The notes: a model not told the origin generated them from the sequence alone. 64,000 bases of DNA from Paraburkholderia sartisoli (GCF_900107685.1 NZ_FNRQ01000011.1:62001-126000); one strand, 5' to 3'; counted from the first letter of the stretch, positions 35,033 to 44,535 are shown. Program-made: numbers and translations.

Positions 35033-36328
35033 ATGATCGACCTCTCCACCCTCCAGCCTCACGACACCCGTCGCCGCATCTTCGCCATCGTCGGTGCCTC
35101 GTCAGGCAATCTCGTCGAATGGTTCGACTTCTACGTGTACTCGTTCTGCGCGCTGTATTTCGCGCCAGCGTTCTTCCCAAGTGGCAACACGACAACGCAG
35201 CTCCTCAACACCGCAGGTGTCTTCGCAGCAGGCTTCCTGATGCGCCCGATCGGTGGCTGGTTCTTCGGCCGCCTCGCCGACAAGAAAGGCCGCCGCACCG
35301 CGATGATGGTCTCGGTGTTCATGATGTGCGGCGGCTCGCTCGTGATCGCCGTGCTGCCCACCTATGCACAGATCGGCGCGCTCGCGCCCGCGCTTCTGCT
35401 CGTCGCGCGCCTGTTCCAGGGGCTGTCGGTCGGCGGTGAATACGGCACGAGCGCGACCTACATGAGTGAAGTCGCCCTCAAGGGCCGTCGCGGCTTCTTC
35501 GCGTCGTTCCAGTACGTCACGCTGATCGGCGGGCAACTCTGCGCGCTGCTGGTGCTCGTGATCCTGCAACAAACCCTCTCCACCGCGGAACTGAAGGCGT
35601 GGGGCTGGCGTATTCCGTTCGTCGTCGGCGCGCTCGTGGCACTCGTCGCACTCTATCTGCGTAAATCGCTCGACGAAACCACGACGGCCGAAATGCGTCA
35701 TCGCAAGGAAGCCGGTACGCTGCGCGGGCTGTGGGCGCACAAGGGCGCGTTTGCAACGGTGCTCGGCTTCACGGCCGGCGGCTCGCTGATTTTCTACACG
35801 TTCACCACCTACATGCAGAAGTACCTCGTCAACACAGCAGGCATGCAGGCAAAAACGGCCAGCAACGTGATGACGGCCGCGCTCTTCGTCTACATGATCA
35901 TGCAGCCGCTCTTCGGCGCACTGTCGGACCGTATCGGCCGTCGCACGTCGATGATCCTGTTCGGCCTTTTCGCCACCATCGGTACGGTGCCGCTGCTCCA
36001 TACGCTGAAGGACATCACGAGCCCGTACGCGGCATTCGGCCTGATCGTGGTGGCGCTCGCCATCGTGAGCTTCTATACGTCGATCAGCGGCCTGATCAAG
36101 GCTGAAATGTTCCCGGCGGAAGTGCGCGCCCTGGGTGTGGGACTCTCGTATGCGCTCGCCAACGCGATTTTCGGCGGCTCGGCGGAATACGTCGCACTGT
36201 GGCTCAAGCAGGCCGGCAGCGAACCGATGTTCTACTGGTACGTCACCGCCCTTTGCGCGATCGCAGGCCTCGTGTCGTTGCGCATGCGCGACCCGAGCAA
36301 GGAAGGGTATCTGCGTAACGAACCGTAA
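35033..36328 (+). CDS. kgtP: MFS metabolite:proton symporter, KgtP (alpha-ketoglutarate permease)-like
   Basis: 431 residues against 432 in E. coli KgtP. Motifs GNLVEWFDFYVYSFCALYFA, GGWFFGRLADKKGRRTAMM and LSVGGEYGTSATYMSEVA are those of the metabolite:H+ symporter family. Twelve membrane segments. Probably imports 2-oxoglutarate or a related dicarboxylate. ATG 35033 chosen; the frame is open far upstream through the inverted repeat but without homology. A terminator follows at 36355. Confidence 0.82.
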   Translation: MIDLSTLQPHDTRRRIFAIVGASSGNLVEWFDFYVYSFCALYFAPAFFPSGNTTTQLLNTAGVFAAGFLMRPIGGWFFGRLADKKGRRTAMMVSVFMMCGGSLVIAVLPTYAQIGALAPALLLVARLFQGLSVGGEYGTSATYMSEVALKGRRGFFASFQYVTLIGGQLCALLVLVILQQTLSTAELKAWGWRIPFVVGALVALVALYLRKSLDETTTAEMRHRKEAGTLRGLWAHKGAFATVLGFTAGGSLIFYTFTTYMQKYLVNTAGMQAKTASNVMTAALFVYMIMQPLFGALSDRIGRRTSMILFGLFATIGTVPLLHTLKDITSPYAAFGLIVVALAIVSFYTSISGLIKAEMFPAEVRALGVGLSYALANAIFGGSAEYVALWLKQAGSEPMFYWYVTALCAIAGLVSLRMRDPSKEGYLRNEP

Positions 36329-36354
36329 GTAGCACACGCGTCACGGCGCGTCAG

Positions 36355-36390
36355 AACGGCGGCTCCGGTATGTCCGGCGCCGCCGTTTTC
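36355..36390 (+). terminator. Rho-independent terminator of the kgtP-like gene
   Basis: AACGGCGGC (36355-36363) pairs with GCCGCCGTT (36379-36387), with an inner CCGG/CCGG pair, and the run ends TTTTC. It lies 27 bp after the stop codon. Confidence 0.85.
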
Positions 36391-36560
36391 TATTGACGTC
36401 CCGCGACAGGCATTTCCAGGCCAGCGCGGCGCTTATCGCTCCAGCAGATAAACGTATCGGATTTGCTTCGTTGCCCACGATCGGCTACATCCGTAGATTG
36501 ACGGTTTGAAAGCGCGTCCTTCGACGCTTGCTCATCCGACAATCTGATGAAGAGTTTCGC

Positions 36561-37538
36561 GTGACATTCGCTACTTCCGACCATGGACCGGCTCATGAAG
36601 CCGTTCATCGCTCCGCGCATCAGGGCCCTTATCGAGCCGAAGCCGGCATCGAAACCAACACCCGCTCAACCGGATCCGCGCCATCGCAGCCCCTCGAAAT
36701 CCGCGCGTTCGATGCGCCCGCCGGCGCTGAAGTACGCGGTCTCGACCTGAGCCTGCCGCTCGGCGCGGACGACTTCGCACGCATTCATCGCGCGCATCTC
36801 GATCATCACGTGCTGGTGTTCCGCGATCAGCGCATCACGCCCGATCAGCACATCGCGTTCAGCCGCCGCTTCGGGCCGCTACAGATTCACGTGCTGCACC
36901 AGTTCCAGCTGGCCGGTTATCCCGAAGTGCTGGTGGTGTCGAACATCGTCGAAGACGGCAAGCCAGTCGGGCTCGGCGATGCTGGCCATTTCTGGCATTC
37001 CGACCTGTCGTACAAGGAAAAACCCAGTCTCGGGTCGCTTCTGCATGCGCAGGAATTGCCGGCCGAAGGCGGTGACACGCTCTTCGCCAACATGCATCTC
37101 GCGTGGGACACGCTGCCCACCCATCTGCGCAACGCAGTCGAAGGGCGGCTCGCGCAGCACACCTATCTCGCGAAATACGCGGAACTGCAGCAGCGCAGCC
37201 CGTGGCGGCCGAATCTTTCGGCGGAACAGGTCGCGCAGGTGAAACCCGTTTTGCAGCCAGTCGTGCGCACGCATCCCGAAACGGGCCGCAAGGCGCTCTT
37301 TGTCAGCGAGCATTTCACCACGCACATCGATGGCCTCCCCGACGACGAAAGCCGCGAACTGCTTGACGCGCTCTTCGCGCACAGCGTGCGGCCGGAGCAC
37401 CTCTACCGGCACGTCTGGGCACAACACGATCTGGTGTTCTGGGACAACCGCTCGCTGATGCATCTTGCCGCCGGCACTCCCGATCATCTGCGCCGCAAGA
37501 TGTATCGCACGACCATCGAAGGCGATGTGCCGTTCTAA
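36561..37538 (+). CDS. tauD: TauD/TfdA-family alpha-ketoglutarate-dependent dioxygenase
   Basis: About 325 residues. The iron ligands are visible as the HxD pair in GHFWHSDLSYKEKPS and a distal His in LVFWDNRSLMHLAAGTPDHL, followed by the 2-oxoglutarate-binding Arg region RRKMYRTTIEG. The family opens C-S or C-O bonds in taurine, sulfonates or aryloxy acids. A binding protein, ATPase and permease of the NitT/TauT type follow on the same strand. The start is uncertain: GTG 36561 follows GAAGAG, and a TTG at 36528 is also in frame. The substrate is not determined by sequence. Confidence 0.82.
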   Translation: MTFATSDHGPAHEAVHRSAHQGPYRAEAGIETNTRSTGSAPSQPLEIRAFDAPAGAEVRGLDLSLPLGADDFARIHRAHLDHHVLVFRDQRITPDQHIAFSRRFGPLQIHVLHQFQLAGYPEVLVVSNIVEDGKPVGLGDAGHFWHSDLSYKEKPSLGSLLHAQELPAEGGDTLFANMHLAWDTLPTHLRNAVEGRLAQHTYLAKYAELQQRSPWRPNLSAEQVAQVKPVLQPVVRTHPETGRKALFVSEHFTTHIDGLPDDESRELLDALFAHSVRPEHLYRHVWAQHDLVFWDNRSLMHLAAGTPDHLRRKMYRTTIEGDVPF

Positions 37539-37590
37539 CGGCGTCCGCGCCCGCTCCGACGCACCGGTTCACGTACCCTGAGGCTTCCCC

Positions 37591-38664
37591 ATGCATTCAA
37601 TTCGTCCGGCCGGATCCCGGCCGTTTAAACGCGCGCGCTTCGTGCGCCGCTTTGTGCGTCGCTTCGCCGCTGCGTTCGTGGCGCTCGCGGTTTTTGCCGC
37701 GGGCATTGGCGTGGCCACGCCGGCGCATGCCGAAGGACAGATCCGTATCGCTGAACAGTTCGGTATCGTCTATCTGCTGCTGAACGTCGCACGCGACCAG
37801 CAACTGATCGAGAAAGAAGGGCACAAGGCCGGCATCGACATCAAGGTCGACTGGGTACAGCTTTCCGGCGGCTCGGCGGTCAACGATGCGCTGCTGTCCG
37901 GTTCGGTCGATATCGCGGGCGCCGGGGTCGGTCCGTTGCTGACGATCTGGGACCGCACGCATGGCCGCCAGAACGTGAAGGGCGTCGCGTCGCTTGGCAA
38001 TTTCCCGTATTACCTCGTGTCGAACAATCCGGACGTGAAGACAATCGCGGACTTCACGGAGAAGGATCGCATCGCGTTGCCGGCGGTATCGGTCTCCGTG
38101 CAATCACGGATGTTGCAGGTCGCCGCCGCGCAGCGCTGGGGCGAAAAGGATTTCAGCCGGCTCGACAAGCTGACACAGACGGTACCGCATCCGGACGCAG
38201 CGGCCGCGATCATCGCGGGTGGCACGGAAATCACCGGCCACTTTGGCAATCCGCCGTTCCAGGAGCAGGAACTGGCCGGCAATCCGAAGGCGCACATCGT
38301 GCTCAATTCGTACGACGTGTTGGGCGGCCCGAGCTCGGCAACCGTGCTTTATACGACGGAAAAATTCCGCAACGACAATCCGAAGACGTATCACGCATTC
38401 GTCGACGCGCTCGTCGACGCCGCGCATTACGTGAGCGCCAATCCCGAAGCGGCCGCCGATGCCTATATCCGCGTGAATCATTCGAAGATCGATCGCGCTC
38501 TGCTGCTGTCGATCATCCGCAATCCGCAGGTGCAGTTCAAGGTCGCACCGCAGAACACGCTGGCGCTCGCGCAGTTCATGTATCGCATCGGCGCGATCCG
38601 GAACGAGCCGAAATCGTGGAAGGATTATTTCTTCGACGATCCGGCCACAGCGGGCGGAAGCTAG
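37591..38664 (+). CDS. NitT/TauT-type ABC transporter substrate-binding protein
   Basis: 357 residues. Signal peptide with a very basic start (RFVRRFVRRF) and cleavage near PAHAEG (about residue 48). The mature protein has QIRIAEQFGIVYLLLNVARD and LSGGSAVNDALLSGSVDIAG, as in SsuA/TauA-like binding proteins. It begins 52 bp after the dioxygenase gene. It probably delivers the dioxygenase substrate, a sulfonate or related acid. Confidence 0.83.
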   Translation: MHSIRPAGSRPFKRARFVRRFVRRFAAAFVALAVFAAGIGVATPAHAEGQIRIAEQFGIVYLLLNVARDQQLIEKEGHKAGIDIKVDWVQLSGGSAVNDALLSGSVDIAGAGVGPLLTIWDRTHGRQNVKGVASLGNFPYYLVSNNPDVKTIADFTEKDRIALPAVSVSVQSRMLQVAAAQRWGEKDFSRLDKLTQTVPHPDAAAAIIAGGTEITGHFGNPPFQEQELAGNPKAHIVLNSYDVLGGPSSATVLYTTEKFRNDNPKTYHAFVDALVDAAHYVSANPEAAADAYIRVNHSKIDRALLLSIIRNPQVQFKVAPQNTLALAQFMYRIGAIRNEPKSWKDYFFDDPATAGGS

Positions 38665-38853
38665 TTCGCGCGCCGACGTGCGTCATTGCAGTGAAACCGG
38701 TGCTTATGCGTCAGGCTGTATTGGATATGCACAATCATTGGTTGGTCCGCGTGTACGTGAACCGTATCGTGCTGGTTTGCACTTACGGTACCCACTCGTG
38801 AACGCCACGACGCCTGAATCATTCGATACAGCCTTTGCGCAAGGAGCCGCGTG

Positions 38854-39681
38854 ATGGTAGCCAATCCTTCCATCCTTTTTCCGGACGCAGCTGGCGAGGT
38901 GCCTGCCGTCAGCGAGCGGCTGCTCGCCGTGAATAACGTCAACCTCGAATACCACACCCGCGAACGCATCGTGCGCGCGACGCACAATGTGAGTTTCGAC
39001 GTCTACGGCGGCGATCGTTTCGTGCTGCTCGGGCCTTCCGGTTGCGGGAAATCGACGTTGCTCAAGGCTGTGGCGGGGTTCATCGCGCCGCGCTCGGGCT
39101 CGATCTCGCTCGATGGCGAACCGGTGCGCGGTCCGGGCGCGGACCGCATCGTCGTGTTTCAGGAGTTCGACCAGCTGCCGCCATGGAAGACGGTGCTGCA
39201 AAACGTGATGTTTCCGCTGCGCACGGCAAAGAAGCTCGGACGCGCGGAAGCGAAAGAACGTGCGTTGCACTATCTGGAGAAGGTGGGCCTTGCTGCGTTC
39301 GTCGACGCTTACCCGCATACGTTATCCGGCGGCATGAAACAGCGCGTCGCGATTGCGCGTGCGCTCGCGATGGAGCCGCGCGTGCTGCTGATGGACGAAC
39401 CGTTCGCCGCGCTCGATGCCCTTACACGACGCAAGATGCAGGAAGAACTGCTGCGCCTGTGGGAAGAGACGCGTTTTACGCTGCTGTTCGTCACGCATTC
39501 GATCGAGGAGGCGCTCGTGGTCGGCAACCGGATCCTGCTGCTCTCTCCGCATCCAGGGCGCGTGCGCGCGGAACTCAACAGCCATCAATACTCACACGAC
39601 AGCTTCGGGCGCATCGATTTTCAGCGCAGCGTCGCGCACATTCATCGACTGCTGTTCGAAGAGACGGAGCCCGCCCAATGA
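38854..39681 (+). CDS. NitT/TauT-type ABC transporter ATP-binding protein
   Basis: 275 residues. Walker A GPSGCGKST, Q-loop VVFQEFDQLPPWKTV, signature LSGGMKQRVAIARAL and Walker B VLLMDEPFAALD are all intact. ATG 38854 follows AAGGAG by 7 bases; a GTG one codon earlier is in frame. Overlaps the permease start by 4 bp (ATGA). Confidence 0.9.
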   Translation: MVANPSILFPDAAGEVPAVSERLLAVNNVNLEYHTRERIVRATHNVSFDVYGGDRFVLLGPSGCGKSTLLKAVAGFIAPRSGSISLDGEPVRGPGADRIVVFQEFDQLPPWKTVLQNVMFPLRTAKKLGRAEAKERALHYLEKVGLAAFVDAYPHTLSGGMKQRVAIARALAMEPRVLLMDEPFAALDALTRRKMQEELLRLWEETRFTLLFVTHSIEEALVVGNRILLLSPHPGRVRAELNSHQYSHDSFGRIDFQRSVAHIHRLLFEETEPAQ

Positions 39682-40565
39682 GTACGCCCACTTCCAGCAC
39701 GTCGTGGTTGCCGCCCGTGCGGCCTGAATATGAGCGTTCGCCCGGGTTGCCAGGCGACGTCGTCGTCGAAGCGCCGTTGCCAGTGGCGCATAGATTGATG
39801 GCGCAGGCGTGGCTGCGCAAGACGCTGATCGCGCTGGTGCTGCTCGCGGCGTGGGAGGTCGCGGCGCGCGTGCTGAACAACGATCTGCTGCTGCCGGGGT
39901 TTGGCGCGACGTTGAGCGCGTTCGTTCAGGGCATCCTGTCGGGCGAGCTGCTGCAGAAGACGGCGGTGTCGCTGTCGGTTCTGCTGCGCGGCTATCTGCT
40001 GGGTGTGGTGTTCGCGTTTCTGCTGACTTCGCTGGCGGTGTCGACGCGTGTGGGCCGTGATCTGCTTTCGATGCTCACCGCGATGTTCAACCCGTTGCCG
40101 TCTATCGCGCTGCTGCCGCTTGCGCTGCTGTGGTTTGGCCTTGGCACAGGCAGCCTGCTGTTCGTGCTCGTACATGCCGTGCTGTGGCCGCTTGCGCTCA
40201 ATACGTATTCAGGTTTTCAGGCCGTACCTGAAACGCTGCGCATGACGGGACGCAATTACGGATTGAGCGGCTTGCGCCACGTGACGCTGATTCTCGTGCC
40301 TGCGGCGTTGCCTTCGATTCTTGCGGGCTTGCGCGTGAGCTGGGCCTTTGCGTGGCGCACGCTGATCGCCGCGGAACTCGTATTCGGTGCCAGCAGCGGA
40401 AATGGCGGCCTCGGCTGGTACATCTTTCAGAACCGCAACGAGCTCTATACCGACCGCGTGTTCGCCGGGCTCGCTGCGGTGATTGCAATTGGTCTCCTCG
40501 TCGAGCATCTTGTATTCGACACGCTGGAACGCGTGACGGTGCGACGTTGGGGTGTGCAGCATTGA
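39678..40565 (+). CDS. NitT/TauT-type ABC transporter permease
   Basis: 295 residues. About 45 hydrophilic residues precede six membrane segments. The EAA-like coupling loop is VPETLRMTGRNYGLSGLRHV. Family stretches are MFNPLPSIALLPLALLWFG and SWAFAWRTLIAAELVFGASS. It forms the channel with the ATPase encoded just upstream, with which it is translationally coupled. Confidence 0.9.
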   Translation: MSTPTSSTSWLPPVRPEYERSPGLPGDVVVEAPLPVAHRLMAQAWLRKTLIALVLLAAWEVAARVLNNDLLLPGFGATLSAFVQGILSGELLQKTAVSLSVLLRGYLLGVVFAFLLTSLAVSTRVGRDLLSMLTAMFNPLPSIALLPLALLWFGLGTGSLLFVLVHAVLWPLALNTYSGFQAVPETLRMTGRNYGLSGLRHVTLILVPAALPSILAGLRVSWAFAWRTLIAAELVFGASSGNGGLGWYIFQNRNELYTDRVFAGLAAVIAIGLLVEHLVFDTLERVTVRRWGVQH

Positions 40566-40630
40566 CCCGTGTGAGTGTTTTGAGCGCGACACGTTGCCCG
40601 CCGCGCGTGTAGCCTTGCGATCCCGACGGA

Positions 40631-41578
40631 TCAACGCGGTTTGAGCGTGAGCATCGAACGCGAAATCATCATGAGGTGATAGTAAAGCCGCATGCTGAAG
40701 CCGTAGTTATAGGCGAACAGGTTCTTTGCCGCAATACGCAGTCCCTTCACCGGATCGTGGTTACGCGAATAGACCGAAACGACGATCGGCACGATACGTC
40801 GCAGTGCGAGCTTGCGCGCCGGTTCAAGCTGACGCTCAAGACGCAGCTTTTCGATGAACGCATACGCCGAAACCGAAGCCGCGCTTGTCGAACGTTTGGT
40901 TGTCGTCGAAATGGAGAGGTCGGTCTTGCGATAGAACGACACGTATTCGTTGAGGTAATACACCTGCTTCGCAGCAAGACAGAGTTCGACGCCAAATACG
41001 TAGTCGCAGCACATGCCGTACCGCTCCTTGTAGCTGATGCGACGCACGAGATCGGCATTCGCCATCCAGCCATTGTTCGGGAACATCTGGATGAGGCCCG
41101 TGCGCCCCGGCTGCTGTTGCATTCCTTCAGCGCTTTTCGTGCGGTAATAGTCGGCGTTCAGGCGGTCGCTGGCTTCGCGATCGACACGCCCGGCCTGATC
41201 AACCTCGTACTGGTTCGCGAACGCCACGTCGAGATCCGGATGGCGCTGCCAGAGCGAAACCAGTCGCTCGACGCCATCGACGGCAAGATAGTCGTCGTCG
41301 TGAATCAGCAGGATCTTGCTGCCGTTTGCTCGCGCAAAGAGGCTCGACACATTGCGCGCCTGTCCAAGCGAAGGTGTATTCCTCACGTAATGGATGCGGG
41401 GTTCGTGCTGATAGCGCGTCGCGATCATCCTTTGCGTGCGGTCGTCCTTTGAATCGTCGCCGATCAGGATCTCGATGTTCGTGTGTGTCTGCGCGAGGCA
41501 CGACTCGATGCACTCGACAATGAGATCTGGACGGTTGCAGGTCGGCAGACAAATGGAGACCTTCGTTTGCGTCGTCAT
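40631..41578 (-). CDS. Family 2 glycosyltransferase
   Basis: 315 residues, GT-A fold. N-terminal VSICLPTCNRPDLIVECIES, IGDDSKDDRTQRMI and the metal-binding run ILLIHDDDYLAVDG near residue 95. The C-terminal part is basic and partly hydrophobic. It transfers a sugar from a nucleotide donor to an unknown acceptor, probably a surface glycan. It stands alone, with no polysaccharide genes beside it, and converges with the ABC permease gene. Confidence 0.82.
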   Translation of the reverse strand: MTTQTKVSICLPTCNRPDLIVECIESCLAQTHTNIEILIGDDSKDDRTQRMIATRYQHEPRIHYVRNTPSLGQARNVSSLFARANGSKILLIHDDDYLAVDGVERLVSLWQRHPDLDVAFANQYEVDQAGRVDREASDRLNADYYRTKSAEGMQQQPGRTGLIQMFPNNGWMANADLVRRISYKERYGMCCDYVFGVELCLAAKQVYYLNEYVSFYRKTDLSISTTTKRSTSAASVSAYAFIEKLRLERQLEPARKLALRRIVPIVVSVYSRNHDPVKGLRIAAKNLFAYNYGFSMRLYYHLMMISRSMLTLKPR

Positions 41579-42010
41579 CTGGTTCGCCCTGGTTCGTGAG
41601 CCTGTGTTCGTGAAGGGTCAATACAGCTCGCTCCCATGACGAACTGCTCACCATGGAACACCAGGGTAGCCCAAAAAAAGTCGAAAAAAATCCTCAATAA
41701 ATCAGCCAAAACTCCCGGATTAGCCGCAATCGCCCAGCCCGTGGGCGCGTGCGGCACAACGTTTGCTGACTTGTCCTGCAGGCGGGGCAGCGGACCTTGT
41801 TGCTTGAGACGAGCCGGGTTCATTCATGTTGGCGTCTGGGAGATGCCTGTGAAATGGGCAAAAACACCGCTCGCAGGTTCTTTTCAGCCTTGAATGCATG
41901 CATGACGTGACAGCATCAATCAAATGACATGCATGCGCTGGATGAAACAGGGTGTCGTGACCAGAATGCTTTCCTGTGCGGCGTGGGCCGCAATTCACTG
42001 AGAGAGCGCA
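41579..42010. other. 432-bp gap between glycosyltransferase and NmrA-like genes
   Basis: It divides two divergently transcribed genes. I see an A-rich stretch (41670-41700) and a 9-bp inverted repeat GCATGCATG / CATGCATGC (41896-41904 and 41928-41936, 23-bp spacer) about 75 bp upstream of the NmrA-like start, which could be a regulator site. No gene that I can support. Confidence 0.4.
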
Positions 42011-42892
42011 ATGTTCGCGATTACCGGAATCACCGGGCAGGTTGGAGGAGTTGTGGCACGGCAACTTCTGGCACAGCAGCACGACGTTCGCGCGGTAGTG
42101 CGTGACGCGAAGAAGGGCGCTGCCTGGGCCGGGGCAGGGTGTGAAGTGGCGCTCGCGAACATGGAAGACGCGCAGGCGTTGACCCGCGCGTTCGCTGGCG
42201 CTGAAGGTGTATTTGTTCTGTTGCCGCCGAATTTCGATCCGTCGCCGGGCTTTCCGGAATCGCGTCGGATTATCGCGGCTTTGCGGGAAGCGCTGGAAGC
42301 CGCCCGGCCGCGAAAGGTCGTGTGCCTGTCGACGATCGGTGCCCAGGCAGAAGAGGCCAACCTGTTGCAGCAACTGCGAATCATGGAGCAGGAACTCGGC
42401 ACGCTGTCGATGCCTGTCGCGTTTTTGCGAGCCGCGTGGTTCATCGAGAACGCGATGTGGGATGTCGAGCCCGCCAGCACGACCGGCATCGTGCCAGGCT
42501 TTTTACAGCCGCTGGAGCGTGCGGTGCCCATGGTCGCAACCGCCGATATCGGTCGTGTCGCGGCACAGTTGCTGGGCGAAACATGGGTTGGGCGTCGTGT
42601 GGTGGAACTCGAAGGTCCGCGCCGCGTGAGCCCTGATGACCTTGCCGCCGCGTTCGGTCATCTGCTGGGTCGGGACGTGCGGGCGCAAGCCGTACCGCGC
42701 GATACGTGGGAGTCGCTGTTTCGCGCGCAAGGCATGCGGAATCCCGCGCCGCGCATCCAGATGCTCGACGGTTTCAACGAAGGCTGGATCAGGTTCGAGG
42801 CGTCAGAGGCCGAAACGATGAAAGGTGCCGTGACAGTCGAGACGGTGTTGCGCGGCCTGATCGGCCGAGCGCCCGCGGCGACATGTACCTGA
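42011..42892 (+). CDS. NmrA-family NAD(P)-binding oxidoreductase-like protein
   Basis: 293 residues. N-terminal FAITGITGQVGGVVARQLLA has the GxxGxxG nucleotide-binding pattern, followed by VRAVVRDAKKG (NADPH-type Arg) and VCLSTIGAQAEEANLLQQ. Atypical short-chain dehydrogenases of this group either reduce quinones (QOR2-like) or act as NADP sensors. The active-site Tyr-Lys pair is not obvious. It stands alone. Confidence 0.78.
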   Translation: MFAITGITGQVGGVVARQLLAQQHDVRAVVRDAKKGAAWAGAGCEVALANMEDAQALTRAFAGAEGVFVLLPPNFDPSPGFPESRRIIAALREALEAARPRKVVCLSTIGAQAEEANLLQQLRIMEQELGTLSMPVAFLRAAWFIENAMWDVEPASTTGIVPGFLQPLERAVPMVATADIGRVAAQLLGETWVGRRVVELEGPRRVSPDDLAAAFGHLLGRDVRAQAVPRDTWESLFRAQGMRNPAPRIQMLDGFNEGWIRFEASEAETMKGAVTVETVLRGLIGRAPAATCT

Positions 42893-43007
42893 ACCGGTGC
42901 GCTGTGACGCTGCTTTTACCTGGTCGTGTAGTGATGGAATCGGGCAATATGGTGCGTAAAACCCGGCGGATGCAATCGGGAATGGCAACGTGATTGCAGG
43001 AGAAATC

Positions 43008-43493
43008 ATGCACACAGCGCAATACCGCTTTTCGACGACGTGGCGAATCGAAGCGCCGTTGCCCGCGGTCTGGGCTGCCGTTCGCGATGCATCGCACTGG
43101 CCGCGGTGGTGGAAGAACGTCGAGCGCGTGGTTGAAATCGCGTCGGGAACGGACGAGGGCATCGGCGCCGTTCATCGCTATACGTGGAAAGGCGTGTTGC
43201 CGTACCGGATCGTCTTCGACATGCACGTGACGCACGTCGATCCGCTGATCGCGCTCGAAGGCGAGGCGACCGGCGACGTGCGGGGCACAGGCCGGTGGCA
43301 ATTTTCAAACGACGGCGATGCAACCATCGTGCGTTACGACTGGCAGATCCATACGAGCCGCCCATGGATGAATCTGCTCGCCCCCATCGCGCGTCCGTTT
43401 TTTCGCTGGAATCACGATGTGGTGATGCGCGAGGGCGGCGAATCGCTTGCACGTCTTTTAAACGCACGGCTGCTCAGTATCGAAGAGACGTGA
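43008..43493 (+). CDS. SRPBCC-family (START-like) protein
   Basis: 161 residues. EAPLPAVWAAVRDASHWPRW at residues 12-31 is the typical first helix of polyketide-cyclase/START-like folds, followed by beta strands (RYDWQIHTSRPWMNLL). These hold a hydrophobic ligand in a deep cavity; the ligand is unknown. Start ATG 43008 after AGGAG; a GTG at 42990 is in frame but lacks a site. Confidence 0.75.
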   Translation: MHTAQYRFSTTWRIEAPLPAVWAAVRDASHWPRWWKNVERVVEIASGTDEGIGAVHRYTWKGVLPYRIVFDMHVTHVDPLIALEGEATGDVRGTGRWQFSNDGDATIVRYDWQIHTSRPWMNLLAPIARPFFRWNHDVVMREGGESLARLLNARLLSIEET

Positions 43494-43603
43494 GGCGTTG
43501 CCGTTCGAGGCGAAGCCGGAAGGGATATTCGCTGCCTTTGAAATCCCGCCACACATAAAGGGACTGACGTGTCACGTGTTTTCGTCTGGATCAGTGGGCG
43601 GCC

Positions 43604-43718
43604 TTGGTCAGCGGGTAGCCCGTAACCCTTTGTGGTGGCCGCTGTGGGCCTGACCAACAAAACGTTACTTAATAAACCTTGCTTCGAAGACCCACACAGC
43701 GTACTGTGAGAGCCGAAG
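43604..43718 (+). ncRNA. Structured leader upstream of the cold-shock gene
   Basis: Two neighbouring elements. In 43604-43657, TTGGTCA closes with TGACCAA (7 bp) around two small hairpins (CGGG-TAG-CCCG and GGCC/GGCC), a three-way-junction shape. In 43682-43718, CTTCG/CGAAG encloses CACAG-CGTA-CTGTG. Long structured 5' leaders are known for csp genes and change shape with temperature. The leader would be about 250 nt if transcription starts near 43600. No other feature in the 43494-43849 gap. Confidence 0.5.
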
Positions 43719-43849
43719 TTCAAGTAGGTCGATTGCTGATCATCAATGTGTCGCCTCTTTAGCGGTATTCGTTGTCCTCTCACTCCTTGACTCTTCTCAG
43801 TCGCTCCTTATGGGGCGGATCATTTTTTATTTTTTACGCAAGGTGGGTT

Positions 43850-44053
43850 ATGGAAACCGGTACCGTCAAGTGGTTCAACGACAGCAAAGGCTTTGGCTTC
43901 ATTACGCCGGACGCAGGTGGTGAAGATCTTTTCGCACACTTCTCGGAAGTGAAGGGCGATGGCTTCAAGACGCTGGCTGAAAACCAGAAGGTCAGCTACG
44001 AAACGAAGCGCGGCCCGAAGGGCATGCAAGCAGCGAACATCACGCCGCTTTAA
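43850..44053 (+). CDS. cspA: Cold-shock protein CspA family
   Basis: 67 residues, a single OB-fold cold-shock domain. RNP1 KGFGFITP and RNP2 LFAHFSEV are intact. It binds single-stranded RNA and DNA and melts message structure. AAGGTGG lies 7 bases before ATG 43850. The long leader before it carries stable structures, and a terminator is at 44181. Confidence 0.93.
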   Translation: METGTVKWFNDSKGFGFITPDAGGEDLFAHFSEVKGDGFKTLAENQKVSYETKRGPKGMQAANITPL

Positions 44054-44180
44054 GTCGCTTTAAAAGTTGCACTGAATCGCTGTCCCAGGCCTGTCAAGAC
44101 CTGAACGGCCCCGCAACAGTGTGCCCGTCGAGGGTACACGGCTGACGGGATCTAACGACAATCTTTAAGGTTGCCGTTCG

Positions 44181-44212
44181 CTGCCGCCCCTTACCGGGCG
44201 GCAGTTTCGTTT
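44181..44212 (+). terminator. Rho-independent terminator of the cold-shock gene
   Basis: CTGCCGCCC (44181-44189), 6-base loop, GGGCGGCAG (44196-44204), then TTTCGTTT. 9-bp perfect stem, about 130 bp after the stop codon. Confidence 0.85.
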
Positions 44213-44307
44213 GTGCGGCCGCTTCGTGCGTTTCCGTTCGCTTCGTTTGGTTGATAGACTGATATCCCGAGGCACACAACACGACCCGGATACAGGAGAC
44301 TTCGACA

Positions 44308-44535
44308 ATGAAAATCGCTTTCAAGGATTTCGAACGGCAGGTGGTGCAACGCCATCTCATCAAGGGACACGTGTACGAAAACGCGGCAGCGCTGGTTGAT
44401 CGTGCGAATGCATGGATTGCCGAGGAAAGCATCGACGTCGTGAACATCGAAAGCCTGTCGACGTTCGGCACCGGCGACGACACGAGCGTCAGTCACTGGT
44501 ATTCGGGCATCCGGATCTGGTACCGCATGCTCTAA
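44308..44535 (+). CDS. Small conserved protein of unknown function
   Basis: 75 residues (MKIAFKDFERQVVQRHLIKG), soluble, with an aromatic C-terminus VSHWYSGIRIWYRML. A good AGGAG lies 11 bases before ATG 44308, and codon use is normal for the window. I do not recognise a family. It stands alone after the cold-shock terminator. Confidence 0.6.
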   Translation: MKIAFKDFERQVVQRHLIKGHVYENAAALVDRANAWIAEESIDVVNIESLSTFGTGDDTSVSHWYSGIRIWYRML

